Shown here: positions 25,135 to 34,335 of the stretch, piece by piece | Layout of the letters: each line of letters begins with the position of its first letter | Position numbering within the stretch: the stretch's first letter is position 1 | Origin: Bacteroidales bacterium | Lineage (GTDB): Bacteria; Bacteroidota; Bacteroidia; Bacteroidales; UBA3824 | Length of the DNA: 63,599 bases | NCBI GenBank assembly: GCA_017412115.1 | Contig: JAFPYR010000121.1 | Span: 1 to 63,599 of the forward strand | Reading direction: 5' to 3' | Notes under the pieces: model-generated | Databases searched by the model: none | What the model saw: only the letters and a program-made list of their open reading frames with translations | Told to the model about the DNA's origin: nothing | Program-made: the position numbers and the translations under genes

Positions 25135-28100
25135 ATGAAACTATCATTTACAGAATTTTTTATTAAACGTCCGACGATTTTTTGGTCGTTTGTAGCGGCA
25201 ATTTTGGTGGCGGGTGTGCTTTCTTTTGCGGCAATGCCCAAACTTGAAGACCCCGCAATCTGTGGCAAACAAGCCATGGTTATAGTGCCGTATCCGGGTG
25301 CAACGGCTCACGAGGTAGAACTGAAAGTGGCTCTTTTGATGGAAGATAAACTCCGCGAATTGCCCAATGTCCGCCGCGTAAAAACCGAATGTCGGCCTTC
25401 AATGGCGATGTTTACCGTAGAATTTGAAATGTCAGTTTTGATGACCGAATTGGAACAATATTTCGATTTTGTACGGCGTAAGGTCAGCGACGTAAAATCA
25501 CAACTGCCGCAAGACTGTCTTGACCCGATTGTAATCGACGATATGATGGACGTTTACGGCATTTTTTACTCGCTCACCGGCGAAGGTTTTACGTATCCCG
25601 AACTTGACAAATATGCAAAATTCATAAGGCGTGAACTTCAAAAAGTAAAAGGCGTAAAACGTGTAATCGTATCGGGCGCACCAAGAGAAAACATCGACAT
25701 CATTCTCAGCAAAGATAAACTTTCGAGAAACGGACTTATCCCAACGCAAATTATGCTGAGCCTTAATAATGCGGGAAAAACCGTCAACGGCGGAAAATTT
25801 GAAGGCGATTTTGATACGGAATATTCTATGCGCGTTTCAGAAGCCATTGAAAACGAGGAAGATATAAAAAACATTTTAATTTCTACTTCCGATGGTAAAA
25901 CGGTTCGTATCGGCGATATTGCCACTGTTAAACGCACTTTTGAAGACCCTCAGACCAACGGTTTTTATGTTAACAATCAGCCAGCCGTTGCGATTTGTAT
26001 TTCTATGGAAAAATCGGCAATCGTTCCCGATGTCGGCAAGGCTGTTGATAAAAAACTCGCCGAGGTAATGCAAAAATTGCCTTTGGGCGTTAAGACAGAT
26101 AAAATTTTCTTTCAGCCCGACAAGGTTGAAACTGCAATTTCGGGTTTTATGATAAACCTTGTGGAATCGGTTTTGATTGTGATTGTGGTGCTGATTTTTG
26201 CAATGGGATTTCGTAGCGGTCTTATCATCGGATTTGGTTTGGTGCTGACGATAAGTCTTTCGTTTCCAATTCTTTATGCGATGGGCACAACATTGCAGCG
26301 AATCTCACTCGGAGCGTTTATCGTGGCAATGGGTATGCTTGTAGACAATTCAATCGTCATAATGGACGGCATTTTGATTGACAAGCAACGCGGATTTGGT
26401 CCGAAAACTTATCTTTTTAAAATCGGCAAAAATACGGCTTTACCACTTTTGGCGGCAACGGTAATTGCGATTTCAACGTTTTTAGGCGTTTATCTTTCGC
26501 CTGATACTGCCGGAGAATATTGTAGAGATATGTTTTTAGTGCTGTGTGTCAGTTTGTTAGCAAGTTGGATTTTAGCATTGGTTCAAGTGCCGATGTGTGT
26601 AAAATCGTGGATTGAACCCCGCCCGAAACCAAATAAAAAATCTAAAAACTTTCAAGATGGTTTTATTCAGAAATTAGTCAGCAAAACTGTTACAAAACTT
26701 ATTGAAAATAAGGCTGTTACAATAATTTGCGCCGTTATAATTCTTGGTCTGAGCGGCTTTGGAATGACAAAGGTAAAAAATATGTTTTTCCCCGATTTTG
26801 ACTACAATCAATTTGTGGTTGAATATTGGCTTCCGGCTCAAACAAGCAGCAACCGTGTAAAAAAAGACCTTCAAGAAATCACCGATACGCTAATGAAAAA
26901 TCCTGACATTCAGAAAGTTTCGTTTTGTATGGGTGCAGCACCTGCGCATTATAGTTTGGTACGTCCGATGACAAACGGTGGCGAAAGTTACGGAGAACTT
27001 ATTATCGACTGCAAGGATTTCAACACGATTAAGAAAATTACGCCTAATCTTAGAAAATTTTTGCGGGAAAATTATCCCGACGCATATATAAGGTTGAGAC
27101 GTTATAATTTTTCGATTGCGACCTCACACCCTGTTGAAGCGCAGTTTAGAGGTCCTGATCCGAAAGTTTTGCGCTCGTTATCCGCTCAGGCTGAGGAAAT
27201 TATGCGTCAATGTGAGTATGTTGACAAATATTCGGTTCAAAACAATTGGCGACCGACTGGCAAATCGCTTACTGCTGAATATATCCGCGAAAACGCAATT
27301 CGTTGTGGCATAGAGCGTTCTGACATGGCGACAGCACTTGCCGCTGCTACCTCAGGCTCTCCAATCGGCGTATTGACAAATCAAGACAACATGGTGATTG
27401 TAAACCTCAAAATCAGAAATGCTGACGGTTCTAAAATTCAGAACCTCAACGAAATACCCGTTTGGAGTACGATGAATTTGCATTTTTCGCAAAACGAAAT
27501 TGCTCAAACGATTCAGACACCAAAAGCAGCATCAACTTTGCAAGACAAAATTTTTGCATGCGTACCGCTTTCGGCAATTGCGAAAAATGTCCGCCCCGAA
27601 TGGGAAGAGCAATTTATCTATCGTGTTAACGGTGAGCGTGCTATCGAAGCCGAATGTGATCCCGATTTTGACCTTTACGATGCCACACAAGCCAAAGTAA
27701 TGCAAGAAATCAAAGAAAAAATCGAACAGATTTCACTTCCAGAGGGCTATTCGCTTGTATGGGTTGGCGAAGGCGACACTGCTGACGAGGCGATGCAAAA
27801 TATCATCGGCACTGTTCCTGTGATTTTGCTTTTGATTTTGGGAATTTTGCTGTTGCTTTTCAATTCATGGCGGAAAGTTATTTTGGTGATAATGTGTTTT
27901 CCGTTTGTGATTTGCGGCATTGTTCCGGCGTTGTTGCTGATGAAAATACCGTTCACATTTGTTGCGATAATCGGACTTATGGGTCTAATGGGCATGATGG
28001 TAAAAAATTCTATTGTGCTTGTTGACGAAATTGGCCGATTGAAAAACGATGAAAAAATGAGCGATTTCAATGCCGTTGTAACTGCTGCCGTTAGCCGCAC

Positions 28101-28275
28101 ACGTCCCGTCGTAATGGCCTCGCTAACAACGATTCTCGGAATGATACCGCTTATCTCGGACGCGATGTATAATTCTATGGCGATAGCGATAATGTTTGGA
28201 CTTGCTGTCGGGACAATAATTACGCTTGTACTTTTGCCTGTGTTCTACTCCGCACTTTTCGGGGTTAAAAAGTAA
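25135..28275 (+). CDS. RND-family efflux pump, AcrB/MMPL type
   Basis: A 1046-aa inner-membrane proton-driven exporter. The two-fold RND repeat is clear: an N-terminal helix (FWSFVAAILVAGVLSF), a periplasmic porter domain with EDPAICGKQAMVIVPYPGAT, six helices, then a second copy starting near residue 530. The TM4 proton-relay motif is GMLVDNSIVIMDG, with the essential Asp. The second half contains GLMGMMVKNSIVLVDE. Sequence (KLEDP, PGA, multiple charged residues) fits the hydrophobe exporter branch more than metal exporters. It is encoded between its adaptor and its outer-membrane channel. Confidence 0.93.
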   Translation: MKLSFTEFFIKRPTIFWSFVAAILVAGVLSFAAMPKLEDPAICGKQAMVIVPYPGATAHEVELKVALLMEDKLRELPNVRRVKTECRPSMAMFTVEFEMSVLMTELEQYFDFVRRKVSDVKSQLPQDCLDPIVIDDMMDVYGIFYSLTGEGFTYPELDKYAKFIRRELQKVKGVKRVIVSGAPRENIDIILSKDKLSRNGLIPTQIMLSLNNAGKTVNGGKFEGDFDTEYSMRVSEAIENEEDIKNILISTSDGKTVRIGDIATVKRTFEDPQTNGFYVNNQPAVAICISMEKSAIVPDVGKAVDKKLAEVMQKLPLGVKTDKIFFQPDKVETAISGFMINLVESVLIVIVVLIFAMGFRSGLIIGFGLVLTISLSFPILYAMGTTLQRISLGAFIVAMGMLVDNSIVIMDGILIDKQRGFGPKTYLFKIGKNTALPLLAATVIAISTFLGVYLSPDTAGEYCRDMFLVLCVSLLASWILALVQVPMCVKSWIEPRPKPNKKSKNFQDGFIQKLVSKTVTKLIENKAVTIICAVIILGLSGFGMTKVKNMFFPDFDYNQFVVEYWLPAQTSSNRVKKDLQEITDTLMKNPDIQKVSFCMGAAPAHYSLVRPMTNGGESYGELIIDCKDFNTIKKITPNLRKFLRENYPDAYIRLRRYNFSIATSHPVEAQFRGPDPKVLRSLSAQAEEIMRQCEYVDKYSVQNNWRPTGKSLTAEYIRENAIRCGIERSDMATALAAATSGSPIGVLTNQDNMVIVNLKIRNADGSKIQNLNEIPVWSTMNLHFSQNEIAQTIQTPKAASTLQDKIFACVPLSAIAKNVRPEWEEQFIYRVNGERAIEAECDPDFDLYDATQAKVMQEIKEKIEQISLPEGYSLVWVGEGDTADEAMQNIIGTVPVILLLILGILLLLFNSWRKVILVIMCFPFVICGIVPALLLMKIPFTFVAIIGLMGLMGMMVKNSIVLVDEIGRLKNDEKMSDFNAVVTAAVSRTRPVVMASLTTILGMIPLISDAMYNSMAIAIMFGLAVGTIITLVLLPVFYSALFGVKK

Positions 28276-28305
28276 AATATATACCATAAAAAAACAGCGA
28301 AAATA

Positions 28306-29604
28306 ATGAGAAAAATTTTAATTATCATATTGATTTTTAGTGCAATAACAGCAAATGCTCAACGCATTCTCACGCTTGATTCGTGTAGAACTTTGGCATT
28401 ACAAAACGCAGAAGACATCAAAAAGTCAGCAAATAAACTCGTTGAATCCGACTACACGCTCAAAAACGCAAAGTCATCGCTTTTGCCGTCGTTAGATGCG
28501 AGCGGGAATCTTATTTTTATGTTTCCAAATATTGACGTAATGGGTTCAGACCTTGTTTTGAAAGGAGTTTACACTGCCGGCATTACGCTTACGCAACCGC
28601 TCTACACGGGTGGCAAAATTTCCAACGGAATCAAAATGGCACAAGCGGGCAAGGAAGTTTCAGAAATACAATCCCGACAAACAAAGATGGAAGTTTTATC
28701 TAATGTAGACAACGCATATTATTCGTGCATTGCAGTCAGCGCAAAAGTTAAACTCTTGGAAGCATATCAAAAGCAAATGCAACATCTTGAAGATGTGATA
28801 AAAACGAGTATTGAGGCCAATATGTCAACAGATTTGGACTTATTGAGGATCAACTCGAAAAAAAGCGAAATAGAATACAATCTGAAAAAAGCCCAAAACG
28901 GACTTTCGCTTTGTACGATGGCGTTGGCGAATTATATTGGAGCCGATTTAAACGAGGAAATTATCCCTGCTGACACTATTCTTTCGATTAATCCGCCTGA
29001 GAGTTTAAGCGAGGATTTGTCTTTGCGTCCCGAAATCCAACTGCTTGAAAAACAAGTAGAAGTAAAAGAGCGAGAAATCAAAATGCAACGTTCAGAAAGT
29101 CTTCCGCTTATTGCGCTTTCGGCGGGTTACACATACGCTGGAAATATCAAAATGGAAGGTAACGTCCAAGGTCCTGACGGCAATTATTATCCTTATACTC
29201 AGAAGTTTAACCAAGGCATGACGATGGTTATGTTAACGGCGCAAATTCCGCTTTGGCATTGGGGTCAAAACAGTAGGAACGTAAAAAAAGCGCGTTTAGA
29301 ACTTGAAGATTCAAAACTCGACCTTGAAAAAAACACACGTCTGATGTCGATAGAAGTTAAGCAAGCGGTTCAGAATATTTCAGACGGTTATTCGATGTTT
29401 TTGACGGCGCAACTTGGGTTTCAAGAGGCTCAGAAAAGTCTTTTTAGTATGACACAAAAGTATGAAAATCAATATTGTACGCTCACTGATTTGCTTGATG
29501 CTCAGAGTCTTTGGCAGCAGTCGCTGTCAAACCTCATAGAAGCCCAAACACAATACAAAATTTACGAAACCGAATATCTAAAAGTAACAGGAAAATTAGA
29601 ATAA
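28306..29604 (+). CDS. TolC-family outer-membrane efflux channel
   Basis: A 432-aa outer-membrane factor. A signal peptide (MRKILIIILIFSAITANAQ) is followed by two OEP repeats, each with long helices, seen for example at LDSCRTLALQNAEDIKKSAN and TRLMSIEVKQAVQNISDGYS. The conserved LP-Y-G motifs GITLTQPLYTGGKI and LTAQIPLWHWGQN are present. Length is typical for the family. It ends just before the left repeat block of the ATPase cassette, whose hairpin plus T-run could act as its terminator. Confidence 0.92.
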   Translation: MRKILIIILIFSAITANAQRILTLDSCRTLALQNAEDIKKSANKLVESDYTLKNAKSSLLPSLDASGNLIFMFPNIDVMGSDLVLKGVYTAGITLTQPLYTGGKISNGIKMAQAGKEVSEIQSRQTKMEVLSNVDNAYYSCIAVSAKVKLLEAYQKQMQHLEDVIKTSIEANMSTDLDLLRINSKKSEIEYNLKKAQNGLSLCTMALANYIGADLNEEIIPADTILSINPPESLSEDLSLRPEIQLLEKQVEVKEREIKMQRSESLPLIALSAGYTYAGNIKMEGNVQGPDGNYYPYTQKFNQGMTMVMLTAQIPLWHWGQNSRNVKKARLELEDSKLDLEKNTRLMSIEVKQAVQNISDGYSMFLTAQLGFQEAQKSLFSMTQKYENQYCTLTDLLDAQSLWQQSLSNLIEAQTQYKIYETEYLKVTGKLE

Positions 29605-29609
29605 AAAAC

Positions 29610-29691
29610 GAGTTATGGCAACGGATAAATAATTATAAGTTGCCATAACTCGATTTTTTTTTGAGTTATGGCAACTTATAAATTATAAAAT
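29610..29691. repeat. Left 82-bp repeat block of the ATPase cassette
   Basis: The block contains GAGTTATGGCAAC three times: forward (29610-29622), inverted (29639-29651) and forward again (29663-29675), with nine T residues at 29654-29662 before the third copy. It matches 31152-31233 at about 74 of 82 positions by direct comparison; most mismatches are in the spacer at 29623-29636. It overlaps the ATPase stop codon at 29683 and supplies its last codons. The inverted pair plus T-run reads as a terminator for the upstream TolC gene. Confidence 0.85.
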
Positions 29692-31113
29692 TTCAAACAA
29701 ATCGTCCATAACTACCTCATTATTAACGATTCCAGAATTTTTACCCTGAACAATTCCGTATGTTGTTATCATCACCAAAGAGAGTGTTTTTGTAGTGGCA
29801 GTATCAGCTGCAAAAATTGACATTTTATTTCTTAAATTATCAGCATAATCTTTTGATATAGTGTATTTTAACTCCGAATATTTTATTTCACAAACGTTGA
29901 TTACACGGTCAGAACGTTCTATAAGAAGATCAATTTGTGCGCCTTGACTTTCATCATTGCCAGTCTTGCGCCAAATGCTGCAAGTAGTTGATATTCCGCT
30001 GATTCCGAGTTTATTTTTGATTTGTTCAACGTGCGATAGGCACACCGATTCAAAACTGAATCCGAGCCACGCTTTCACAGCAGACGATGTTTGGTTGTTG
30101 CTCCAAAAATGCGCGTCTTTGCCGTGTCTACTGCTGGTAAATTTAAAATAAAACAGCGTGTAACTATCTGATATTCTGTAAACTGTATTACGCGTTGTGT
30201 TTTTGTATTTGGAGAATGACGTTATGAAATCGCACCGTTCAAGGTTGTCGAGAATTGTGGAAAGACCACCGCCGGAGATTTTTGTTTTTTCTATAATTTC
30301 ACCGCGGAGCATACCTTCACGCTTCTGCGACAATGCTTTAACAACATTTATATAATTGTCAGACTGCACAAAAATCGAATTAAAAAGTTCGTCGAACTCC
30401 TCGCTCAAAACAGCATTTTTGCCAAAAAACAATCGGTCGATATTCTGTGCAAAACTTTGCTTGTGATTAAGCAGACTCATATAAAACGGCACTCCGCCCA
30501 ACGCCATATAGCATTGCAGCATCGTGTAGCGGTCCCAAACACAACCAGACGACTGCAAAAATTCCTCACATTCGCCAAGGTTAAACGGTCTAAGGTATAT
30601 CTGCGAAGTGATGCGGTTGTAGAGTCCGCCACGGTTTTTGAGTAGTTTATTGACCATCCACGAGGTAGCCGAGCCGCACGCCACAAACATAATATCAGAG
30701 CGAGCCGATGCCCACGAATTCCAAAAATATTCCAACGCCGACACAAACTTACTTTTTGGAGTATCAATCCACGGCATTTCGTCAAAGAAAATCACTTTGC
30801 GTTCTTTCTTTTTCTTGCTGTCAATCAATGTTTTAAGCATTTCAAACGCATCGTCCCAAGATTTGAGTTCGGGCGTGAAAGTGGATTTAGAATACGTTTG
30901 GAGTTGTTTGGCAAAACGGCCGAGTTGCACCTTCTGACTTTCGCCCCGTGTGCCGGTGTATTTGAATGTAAAACGTTTTTCAAACACTTGATTTACGAGG
31001 AAAGTTTTGCCTATACGACGCCGTCCGTAGATGATTACAAACTCGCTTCGTATTGATTTATAAAGAGTTTCGAGGGTCTCTATCTCATTTTTTCGTGCTA
31101 TTATTGTTGCCAT
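29683..31113 (-). CDS. AAA+ ATPase of the archaeal-type/DUF234 group
   Basis: A 476-aa P-loop ATPase. Walker A is GRRRIGKT (residues 30-37), and Walker B is KVIFFDEMPW. A predicted winged-helix region (SGGGLSTILDNLERCDFI) links to a C-terminal DUF234-like nuclease-fold domain, seen as a core with ESVCLSHVEQIKNKLG and then AQIDLLIERSDRVINVCEIKY, which recalls a PD-(D/E)xK core (D...E-K). The protein is in the group of ATPases scattered in many anaerobes, sometimes mobile. The gene lies exactly between two near-identical repeat blocks. Its start region itself contains TTATGGCAAC, the repeat core. The cellular role is unknown. Confidence 0.85.
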   Translation of the reverse strand: MATIIARKNEIETLETLYKSIRSEFVIIYGRRRIGKTFLVNQVFEKRFTFKYTGTRGESQKVQLGRFAKQLQTYSKSTFTPELKSWDDAFEMLKTLIDSKKKKERKVIFFDEMPWIDTPKSKFVSALEYFWNSWASARSDIMFVACGSATSWMVNKLLKNRGGLYNRITSQIYLRPFNLGECEEFLQSSGCVWDRYTMLQCYMALGGVPFYMSLLNHKQSFAQNIDRLFFGKNAVLSEEFDELFNSIFVQSDNYINVVKALSQKREGMLRGEIIEKTKISGGGLSTILDNLERCDFITSFSKYKNTTRNTVYRISDSYTLFYFKFTSSRHGKDAHFWSNNQTSSAVKAWLGFSFESVCLSHVEQIKNKLGISGISTTCSIWRKTGNDESQGAQIDLLIERSDRVINVCEIKYSELKYTISKDYADNLRNKMSIFAADTATTKTLSLVMITTYGIVQGKNSGIVNNEVVMDDLFEIL

Positions 31114-31133
31114 AATATAACAATTTTATGCCA

Positions 31134-31163
31134 CAAATATACAAAAATTTTGAGTTATGGCAA
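31134..31163 (-). promoter_or_regulatory. Promoter of the AAA+ ATPase gene, embedded in the repeat
   Basis: On the minus strand the -7 box TATATTTG (31134-31141) has a TTG (31161-31163) 19 bases upstream. That TTG lies in the GTTGCCATAACTC arm of the right repeat block, so the repeat overlaps the promoter. Confidence 0.6.
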
Positions 31164-31233
31164 CCTATAACACAAAATAAGTTGCCATAACTCGATTTTT
31201 TTGTGAGTTATGGCAACTTATAAATTATAAAAT
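31152..31233. repeat. Right 82-bp repeat block of the ATPase cassette
   Basis: Same layout as the left block: GAGTTATGGCAAC at 31152-31164, inverted copy at 31181-31193, forward copy at 31205-31217 followed by TTATAAATTATAAAAT. The last 54 bases (31180-31233) differ from 29638-29691 at one position only. Both blocks have the same orientation, so they are direct repeats that bracket the ATPase gene. Confidence 0.85.
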
Positions 31234-31281
31234 CGTCTTTTTTTAAACAAAAAATTGCCATTGAACCCAAGAAAAAAAATG

Positions 31282-31313
31282 TTTGTAGAAACAAAAAATA
31301 ATTCATATTTTTG
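31282..31313 (+). promoter_or_regulatory. Promoter of the NQE-repeat lipoprotein gene
   Basis: A -33 TTTG at 31282-31285 and a -7 TATTTTTG at 31306-31313 are separated by 20 bases. Confidence 0.65.
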
Positions 31314-31368
31314 CAATAAATGAATATGGAAATAGTAAATTGCCGTTAGAAATTAAAATTAAATACCA

Positions 31369-32166
31369 ATGAAAAAGAATAAAATAATCTTACTAATCTT
31401 GGGAGTTTTGTTATCGACATCTGTCATGTCATGTTCTGAGGAAAATGAAGATGAAAATACTAAAACCCAAAATCAAGAAAATCAAACCCAAGGAAATCAA
31501 GAAAATCAAGAAAACCAAGAACAACCTTCTAATTCTAAAGGCACAATCACAGATTGGAAAGACGGTTATATAACTTTTTACGGTCAGCCTGAAAACAACG
31601 AGAGTTATCCTTATCCGCTGCCTGAAATGGAAAAAGGTTATTATAACGTTGCGGTCGGCGTGTATTTCTTCCCTGACTATATTCTCGGCTCGGCGTATGA
31701 AATAAAATACGGCGAAAAAACGATCCGTGTTATCGGAAAAGATATTTGTCCCGACGGAGATAATTCGTGGTTTGACAACACGCCCGAAGGTTTTGAATAT
31801 TTAACAGGAGACAAAGGACTCGGAAAAGTAAACGTAAAATGGAGAGAAACACCTTATTACACCGACAAAAACATAGTCTTAAAAATAAAATCCGGCTCAA
31901 ATAATTGGTTTTTAGGTGCATTTATTTTCAACGGACGATACGGCGTAAAAAAAGTGGAACTCTCGAAAGACGGTAAAACGTTTTACGATATGAAGCCTTA
32001 CAAATACAATGCTTTTTGGGAACTTCAATGCCCGTTCGACCAATATAACTGCAATCTGACAGTCAGAGTAACAGACCGCTACGGACATCAAGTAACCGGC
32101 GTTATGAAAATGAACAATGTCGAAGACGGCAAAACATACGACCTCGGAGCAAATTTTGAGTATTAA
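31369..32166 (+). CDS. Hypothetical lipoprotein with Asn/Gln/Glu-rich linker
   Basis: A 265-aa lipoprotein. The signal peptide ends at the lipobox cysteine in VMSCSEE (Cys22). A low-complexity linker follows, made of repeated NQEN-type units (about residues 34-55), encoded by near-perfect short tandem DNA repeats. The folded C-terminal region (about 60-265) is rich in Tyr, Gly and aromatic residues and predicted beta-rich, with no domain I recognise. The linker may lift the domain off the membrane surface. It has its own promoter and no operon partner. Confidence 0.8.
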   Translation: MKKNKIILLILGVLLSTSVMSCSEENEDENTKTQNQENQTQGNQENQENQEQPSNSKGTITDWKDGYITFYGQPENNESYPYPLPEMEKGYYNVAVGVYFFPDYILGSAYEIKYGEKTIRVIGKDICPDGDNSWFDNTPEGFEYLTGDKGLGKVNVKWRETPYYTDKNIVLKIKSGSNNWFLGAFIFNGRYGVKKVELSKDGKTFYDMKPYKYNAFWELQCPFDQYNCNLTVRVTDRYGHQVTGVMKMNNVEDGKTYDLGANFEY

Positions 32167-32230
32167 TTTGATAAAAAAAGTATAATTTCGCTGTTTTTGA
32201 AATAAATTTGTTATTAAAAAAAAATCCGAT

Positions 32231-32238
32231 TATCTTTG
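32231..32238 (+). promoter_or_regulatory. -7 promoter box for the ketosynthase gene
   Basis: TATCTTTG is an exact consensus match 38 bases before the ATG at 32276. Confidence 0.6.
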
Positions 32239-32275
32239 CAAAAATAATTTTGATAACATTTTTAAGTAAAAATAC

Positions 32276-33496
32276 ATGGAAAAAAGAGTAGTAATTACGG
32301 GATTGGGCATTTATTCATGCCTCGGCAAAAACCTTGACGAAGTGAAAAACTCACTTTGGAACGGTGTTTCCGGCATCGTTTTAGATCAAGAACGTAAAGA
32401 ATTAGGTTTCCGTTCGGGTTTAACATCAAAGCTTGACATTCCCGATTTGAAAGGGCAACTTTCACGCGCTCAGCGTGTTTTTATGCCCGAACAGGCAAAA
32501 TACGCATACGTAGCAACCGTTGAAGCATTGAAAAACGCAAACATCGACCAAGATTATTTGGACAAAAACGATGTCGGACTGCTTTATGGCAATGATTCAA
32601 GTGCAGAACCCGTTTACAAAAGCGTAGACACGATGTTCAGAAAAAAGAACACTACGTTAATCGGTTCCGGCGGAATTTTTCAATCTATGAACTCTACCGT
32701 TACGATGAATCTCGGCTGTATTTTTAAACTTCGCGGTATCAACCTTACAATTTCAGCCGCTTGTGCTTCGTCAAGCCATGCAATAGGTTTGGGTGCATTG
32801 CTCATCAAAAACGGCTTGGAAGAAATGGTTGTTTGCGGTGGTGCTCAAGAAGTTAACCCCTACGCAGTAGGCAGTTTTGACGGTATCAGCGCATTTTCAA
32901 CAAGAGAGGATAATCCTACTGCTGCTTCAAGACCTTTTGATAGGGACAGAGACGGTCTCGTACCGGGCGGTGGAGCAGCTACCGTTATCATCGAAGAATA
33001 TGAACACGCTGTAAAACGCGGTGCTCCGATAATTGCAGAAGTTCTCGGTTGGGGATTTTCTTCTAACGGCGACCATATCTCTTCGCCTAACGTTGAAGGC
33101 CCGGCTAAATCGCTCGAAAAAGCAATCAAAAACGCCGGTATCGACATCAAAACAATCGGTTACGTTAATGCTCATGCAACCTCAACGCACATCGGCGATA
33201 TGAACGAAGCAAAAGCAATCGCTCAAGTTTTCGGCGATAACAAACCTTTTGTTACTTCAACAAAATCTCAAACAGGACACGAAATGTGGATGGCTGGTGC
33301 ATCAGAAACGATTTATTCGATTTTGATGATGAAAAACGACTTCATCGCAGCAAACCTCAACTTTGAAAACCCCGATGAAGATTCAGCAAGACTTAACATT
33401 CCGGGCAAAAGAATTGACGCTCATTTCGACACGTTCCTCTCTAACTCTTTCGGTTTTGGCGGAACGAACTCAACATTAATCGTAAAGAACTTGTAG
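32276..33496 (+). CDS. Beta-ketoacyl-ACP synthase (KAS I/II family)
   Basis: A 406-aa elongating condensing enzyme of fatty-acid synthesis. The catalytic triad is visible: Cys163 in AACASSSHAIG, His in NAHATSTHIGD, and His in STKSQTGHEMW. The residues around the second His, ATSTHIGD and GHEMWMAGASE, differ from classical FabF (GTSTPLGD, GHLLGAAG) and look closer to FabB. A C-terminal block with NSFGFGGTNSTL is normal. FabH elsewhere in the window starts the pathway, but this gene stands alone with its own promoter and terminator. Confidence 0.9.
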   Translation: MEKRVVITGLGIYSCLGKNLDEVKNSLWNGVSGIVLDQERKELGFRSGLTSKLDIPDLKGQLSRAQRVFMPEQAKYAYVATVEALKNANIDQDYLDKNDVGLLYGNDSSAEPVYKSVDTMFRKKNTTLIGSGGIFQSMNSTVTMNLGCIFKLRGINLTISAACASSSHAIGLGALLIKNGLEEMVVCGGAQEVNPYAVGSFDGISAFSTREDNPTAASRPFDRDRDGLVPGGGAATVIIEEYEHAVKRGAPIIAEVLGWGFSSNGDHISSPNVEGPAKSLEKAIKNAGIDIKTIGYVNAHATSTHIGDMNEAKAIAQVFGDNKPFVTSTKSQTGHEMWMAGASETIYSILMMKNDFIAANLNFENPDEDSARLNIPGKRIDAHFDTFLSNSFGFGGTNSTLIVKNL

Positions 33497-33519
33497 AAAA
33501 ACTTTTAATGATTCATATT

Positions 33520-33555
33520 AATGCGTTAAGGGACAAACCTTTAACGCATTTTTTA
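33520..33555. terminator. Terminator between ketosynthase and nuclease genes
   Basis: AATGCGTTAAGGG pairs with CCTTTAACGCATT, followed by T residues. It lies between convergent genes. Confidence 0.8.
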
Positions 33556-34332
33556 TTCCCAATCAGAAAGAGAATAATCAGTTTTGATTTCCAAGGGAAG
33601 ATTCGGAAAAAAAGTAATGCCGGTAATACGCTCAATTTGAGAAATACTGTTAAGATAAAAATCTTTAGTGCGGTTTCCTTCGGAATTTCTGCAAATAAAA
33701 CCTATACCTTTAGGTTTACCGTTAAGACAGACAACAACCTTAAAAAACGCCTCAGGGACAGTAACATTATTTTCGCCTATCGTTAAATGCTCTTGTTTGA
33801 AAAGTATAGGACCGGAAACGATATAAACATCGCCGAATTTTTGCGCCCATACTCTACAAGCTTTTTCGATTTCGTTCCAATCGCCGCTATTGAGTTTTGC
33901 ATGTTGAGGGCAGGCATTAGTAAAAAGAAAACTCTCGTACATAACAACGGAATCCCATTTACAATCGCCCGCCGGACAAAGATGCCCGCGTGTCCAGCCG
34001 CTGTTACGGTAATCATTATTAACGGCACGCGGTTTAGGTACTTGCGTATCCTCGTGCCAAGCGTTAGAAGGACGTTTGAGGATTCCTAAAGTATGCTCCT
34101 TCGTTAAATGCCATGCAACCCAATTCGGAATTTTATGCTCCTGATTATAAGAAACTATATAACCTTTTCGATAAAGAATTTGCTCAGGAGTGTCTTTTAA
34201 GGGAAGAGGAATGTCAAAACCGAGAATATCTTGAGTTAAACTGTCCTGCTCTTGAGCGTAAGAGGTCTTAACGCCAAAAAGCAAAACAAGAGAAAACAAG
34301 AAAAATATAACGATAAAAGACTTTTTCATCAC
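33553..34332 (-). CDS. Secreted DNA/RNA non-specific endonuclease
   Basis: A 259-aa exported nuclease of the NUC1 (Serratia-type, beta-beta-alpha metal) family. A signal peptide (about residues 1-26) is followed by the active-site motif TRGHLCPAGD with the general-base His117. The metal-binding Asn is probably Asn139 in LFTNACPQ, and Glu154 lies in WNEIEKACR. It degrades DNA and RNA outside the cell or in the periplasm, probably for nucleotide scavenging. It is followed (in transcription) by the terminator and preceded by the O-methyltransferase gene, four bases away, so the two may be co-transcribed. Confidence 0.9.
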   Translation of the reverse strand: MMKKSFIVIFFLFSLVLLFGVKTSYAQEQDSLTQDILGFDIPLPLKDTPEQILYRKGYIVSYNQEHKIPNWVAWHLTKEHTLGILKRPSNAWHEDTQVPKPRAVNNDYRNSGWTRGHLCPAGDCKWDSVVMYESFLFTNACPQHAKLNSGDWNEIEKACRVWAQKFGDVYIVSGPILFKQEHLTIGENNVTVPEAFFKVVVCLNGKPKGIGFICRNSEGNRTKDFYLNSISQIERITGITFFPNLPLEIKTDYSLSDWE

Positions 34333-34335
34333 CGC

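Noticed and set aside
25135..28275. Metal-exporting (CusA-type) pump
   Set aside because: No metal-binding Met/His clusters were seen, and the adaptor and sequence pattern fit the drug or lipid-like branch better.
30477..30785. Long minus-strand frame inside the ATPase gene
   Set aside because: It is an out-of-frame shadow of the ATPase coding sequence with no domain.
29610..31233. CRISPR-like array from the GAGTTATGGCAAC repeats
   Set aside because: Only six copies in two blocks, with inverted orientation and no regular unique spacers or cas genes.
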